Source: an uncultured Treponema sp. (GTDB lineage: Bacteria; Spirochaetota; Spirochaetia; Treponematales; Treponemataceae). Taken from it: a stretch of DNA of 64,000 nucleotides. Location of the stretch: positions 1 through 64,000 of the forward strand of contig CALHVG010000077.1 of the NCBI GenBank assembly GCA_938039145.1, given 5' to 3'. Each line of letters begins with the position of its first letter. Position 1 is the first letter of the stretch. Below the pieces are notes generated by a model. The model was not told where the DNA came from. It saw only the letters and a list, made by a program, of their open reading frames with translations, and made no database searches. Below are positions 62,208 to 64,000 of this stretch, one piece after another. The translations under genes and the position numbers were made by a program.

Positions 62208-62703
62208 AAGAAGATTATAAAGCGAATCCAAAACTAGATAAAGTGCAGCATGAAATCCGAACTTATAAATTCGGAATCGCGAGTTTTTATAAAAATCAAA
62301 ATTTGCCGGCTTTCATGTTTTAAAACAAAAATATAAAAACGCAATATAAATGATATTTCCGATTGTGCAGAAATTCTCGTTTTTCAAAGCTGCTCAATTT
62401 AAGCGGAGAAAATTACGCTCACGATTTTTACGCCTCTCACTTGAACAAAAAATCGGCTTCTATTTTAAGTTTTTTTTAAAATTTATATATGCATAAAATT
62501 CTGCAGAATCTCAACGCAAATTCAAACGCGGTTTGCTGCCGTAATTAATTCGTTCTAAAAAGTCCGCCGTTCCGCATAAAAATTCGGATTTTGAAAAACA
62601 AAACAGCCCTCGCCTTCATAAAATATTTTGCAATTTTTTCTAAAAATCCGTTCCTGCAATTCCGCTGATTGAGATTTTTCCGTTTATAGCATATTCTACT
62701 TGC
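62208..62703. other. AT-rich 496-nt intergenic region between divergent genes
   Basis: No credible ORF, RNA gene or strong terminator. It contains the -10 box of the minus-strand gene (62214-62219) and the pepT promoter at its right end. Long A/T tracts dominate. Confidence 0.6.
62669..62697 (+). promoter_or_regulatory. pepT promoter, predicting a leaderless mRNA
   Basis: TTGAGA (62669-62674), 17-bp spacer, TATTCT (62692-62697); the ATG is at 62704, 6 nt beyond. No ribosome site lies between -10 and ATG. Confidence 0.7.
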
Positions 62704-63993
62704 ATGAAATATTTTTCCAATGACCCCGATTTGCAGACGGCACTTTTAAATCGTTTTGTAAAATATGTAAAAGTCTGGACGGAAAGTTCCGGCGAAAATG
62801 CGGCTAAAGGAATTAAGCCTTCCACGGAACGCCAGCTTTCTTTTGCAAAAAGCATTGCGGAAGAAATCAAAAACATCGGGCTAAAGGAAGTTCAGGTAAC
62901 GGAATTCGGCTACGTGTACGGAATTCTTCCCGCCTCAAAAGGCTTCGAATCGGTTCCTCCGTTCTGCCTGCTTTCGCACATGGACACGGTGGAAGAAGTA
63001 ACAGGAAAAGACGTAAAACCGATAATTCATCCCGCTTACGACGGAGCAAAAATAGACCTTCAATGCGGAGTAAGCCTTGACATACATGAAGACGAATATC
63101 TTGCAAAAGCGGCAGAGCAAAACGACACGATAATCACCACGGACGGAACAACGCTTTTGGGAGCGGACGACAAAGCAGGTCTTTCGGAAATTGTTTCGTC
63201 CTTGGAATTTTTGATTTCTCACAAGGGAATAAAACACGGCGCTATCGAAGTAATCTTTTCGCCCGATGAAGAAACAGGTCACGGAATGGACAATGTTCCG
63301 CTGAATCTTATAAAATCCAAATTTGCCTACACTGTTGACGGCGGTCATATCGGAGAGCTGGAATCGGAATGTTTCAACGCATACGGAGCAACCGTAACGT
63401 TCAGCGGAAAATCCACCCATACAGGAGATGCCCGAAAAAAAGGTATGGTGAACGCTATCTGCGCAGCCTCTCTTTTCGTGCAAAGTCTTCCGCCCGCAGA
63501 ACGCCCCGAAACCACAGACGGCTATCAAGGCTTTTTTGCCGTTCTTGGAATCCAAGGCTCTGTCGAAAAAGCAATCGTAAATCTTATTTTAAGGGATTTT
63601 TCCGAGGAAGGCATGAACGCTCGAATCGAAAAACTAAAGCATTTTGCAATTTCAAGTGCTGAAAGTTACGGTGCAAGGGTCGATGTCGAATTTAAGGCTC
63701 AGTATAAAAACATGAAGGGCGAACTTGAAAAAAATCCGGAAGTCGTTCAAAACCTCGAAAATGCATACAAAGAAGCGGATGTAGAAATATTGCACACCCC
63801 CATCCGTGGCGGAACTGACGGCTCAAGGCTTACAGAACTGGGAATCCCCACTCCGAACATATTCACGGGCGGACACAATTTCCATTCAAGATACGAATGG
63901 GCATCCCTAAGCCAGATGTGCGCCGCCTGCGACGTACTTATATCTCTTGCGGAAATAATAGCCGCAAACGGACACAAAAATAAAAAGAAATAG
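62704..63993 (+). CDS. pepT: Peptidase T (tripeptidase)
   Basis: 429 residues, complete; the stop ends at 63993, just before the window edge. M20 metallopeptidase: LLSHMDTVEE (first zinc His), GADDKAGLSEIV (bridging Asp), FSPDEETGHGMD (Glu), GGHIGELESE, SGKSTHTGDARKKGM and GGHNFHSRYEWASLS (zinc His). It releases the N-terminal residue of tripeptides in the cytoplasm. Confidence 0.96.
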   Translation: MKYFSNDPDLQTALLNRFVKYVKVWTESSGENAAKGIKPSTERQLSFAKSIAEEIKNIGLKEVQVTEFGYVYGILPASKGFESVPPFCLLSHMDTVEEVTGKDVKPIIHPAYDGAKIDLQCGVSLDIHEDEYLAKAAEQNDTIITTDGTTLLGADDKAGLSEIVSSLEFLISHKGIKHGAIEVIFSPDEETGHGMDNVPLNLIKSKFAYTVDGGHIGELESECFNAYGATVTFSGKSTHTGDARKKGMVNAICAASLFVQSLPPAERPETTDGYQGFFAVLGIQGSVEKAIVNLILRDFSEEGMNARIEKLKHFAISSAESYGARVDVEFKAQYKNMKGELEKNPEVVQNLENAYKEADVEILHTPIRGGTDGSRLTELGIPTPNIFTGGHNFHSRYEWASLSQMCAACDVLISLAEIIAANGHKNKKK

Positions 63994-64000
63994 AGAAAGG

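Overview
The window looks like a chromosomal segment of a Treponema-type spirochaete. The evidence is an archaeal/eukaryal-type PheS, a bacterial XPB-like helicase, many exported lipoproteins and outer-membrane-type proteins, a type III glutamine synthetase, a mixed-signature phosphofructokinase and an MCP, with leucine-rich-repeat and InlB-like lipoproteins as in oral and gut treponemes. The species cannot be fixed from the sequence. No rRNA, tRNA or CRISPR array was seen.

Layout. 1-7254 is an accessory region. It holds a partial lipoprotein with atrophied bacterial Ig domains, a cluster of perfect inverted repeats, a remnant of an RluA-type pseudouridine synthase, a 23-bp-period array of small palindromes, two paralogous lipoproteins with InlB-like and leucine-rich repeats (the second ending in a formylglycine-generating-enzyme-like domain), several copies of a multi-hairpin element, and a 5'-truncated DUF4469 gene. 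Glycine is mostly GGC here, whereas the core genes favour GGA. 7367-18225 is core: sirtuin, a giant Ig-repeat outer-membrane protein, a membrane HD-GYP-like protein, a DUF4015 glycosidase-like protein and mnmE, with a MITE-like element at 14101-14352. 18226-23651 is a tight minus-strand operon metK-nth-mscS-HD-pyrE-binding lipoprotein. 23911-29134 has a CBM48 protein, a small beta-barrel protein, a second 23-bp palindrome array and ftsK. 29300-33572 carries a lipoprotein, pfk, an FMN oxidase-like protein and glpK. 33599-43202 is minus strand: pheS, two exported proteins, a diguanylate cyclase, an unknown protein, mgtC, an unknown protein and glnN. 43291-46680 is a second accessory patch with palindrome clusters, a RelE/RHH toxin-antitoxin pair and a frameshifted chemoreceptor. 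46797-63993 is mostly core: dgt, XPB helicase, a CBS-ACT protein, ptsN, transketolase, a lipoprotein, a zinc-type ArsR repressor with its operator, a solitary DNA methyltransferase, adk, uraA with a flavin-reductase-like protein, a radical SAM protein and pepT.

The most unusual signal is the pair of 23-bp-period arrays (2091-2389 and 25252-25665). Each unit is a small inverted repeat. Arm sequences differ along the array while both arms usually change together. Each array ends about 35-45 bp upstream of a TTGAAA-17-TATA(T/G)T promoter that reads into an exported-protein gene. A second family of dispersed multi-hairpin elements also shows compensatory arm changes. A third theme is a set of genes whose -10 hexamer lies only 5-7 nt before the start codon, which predicts leaderless mRNAs.
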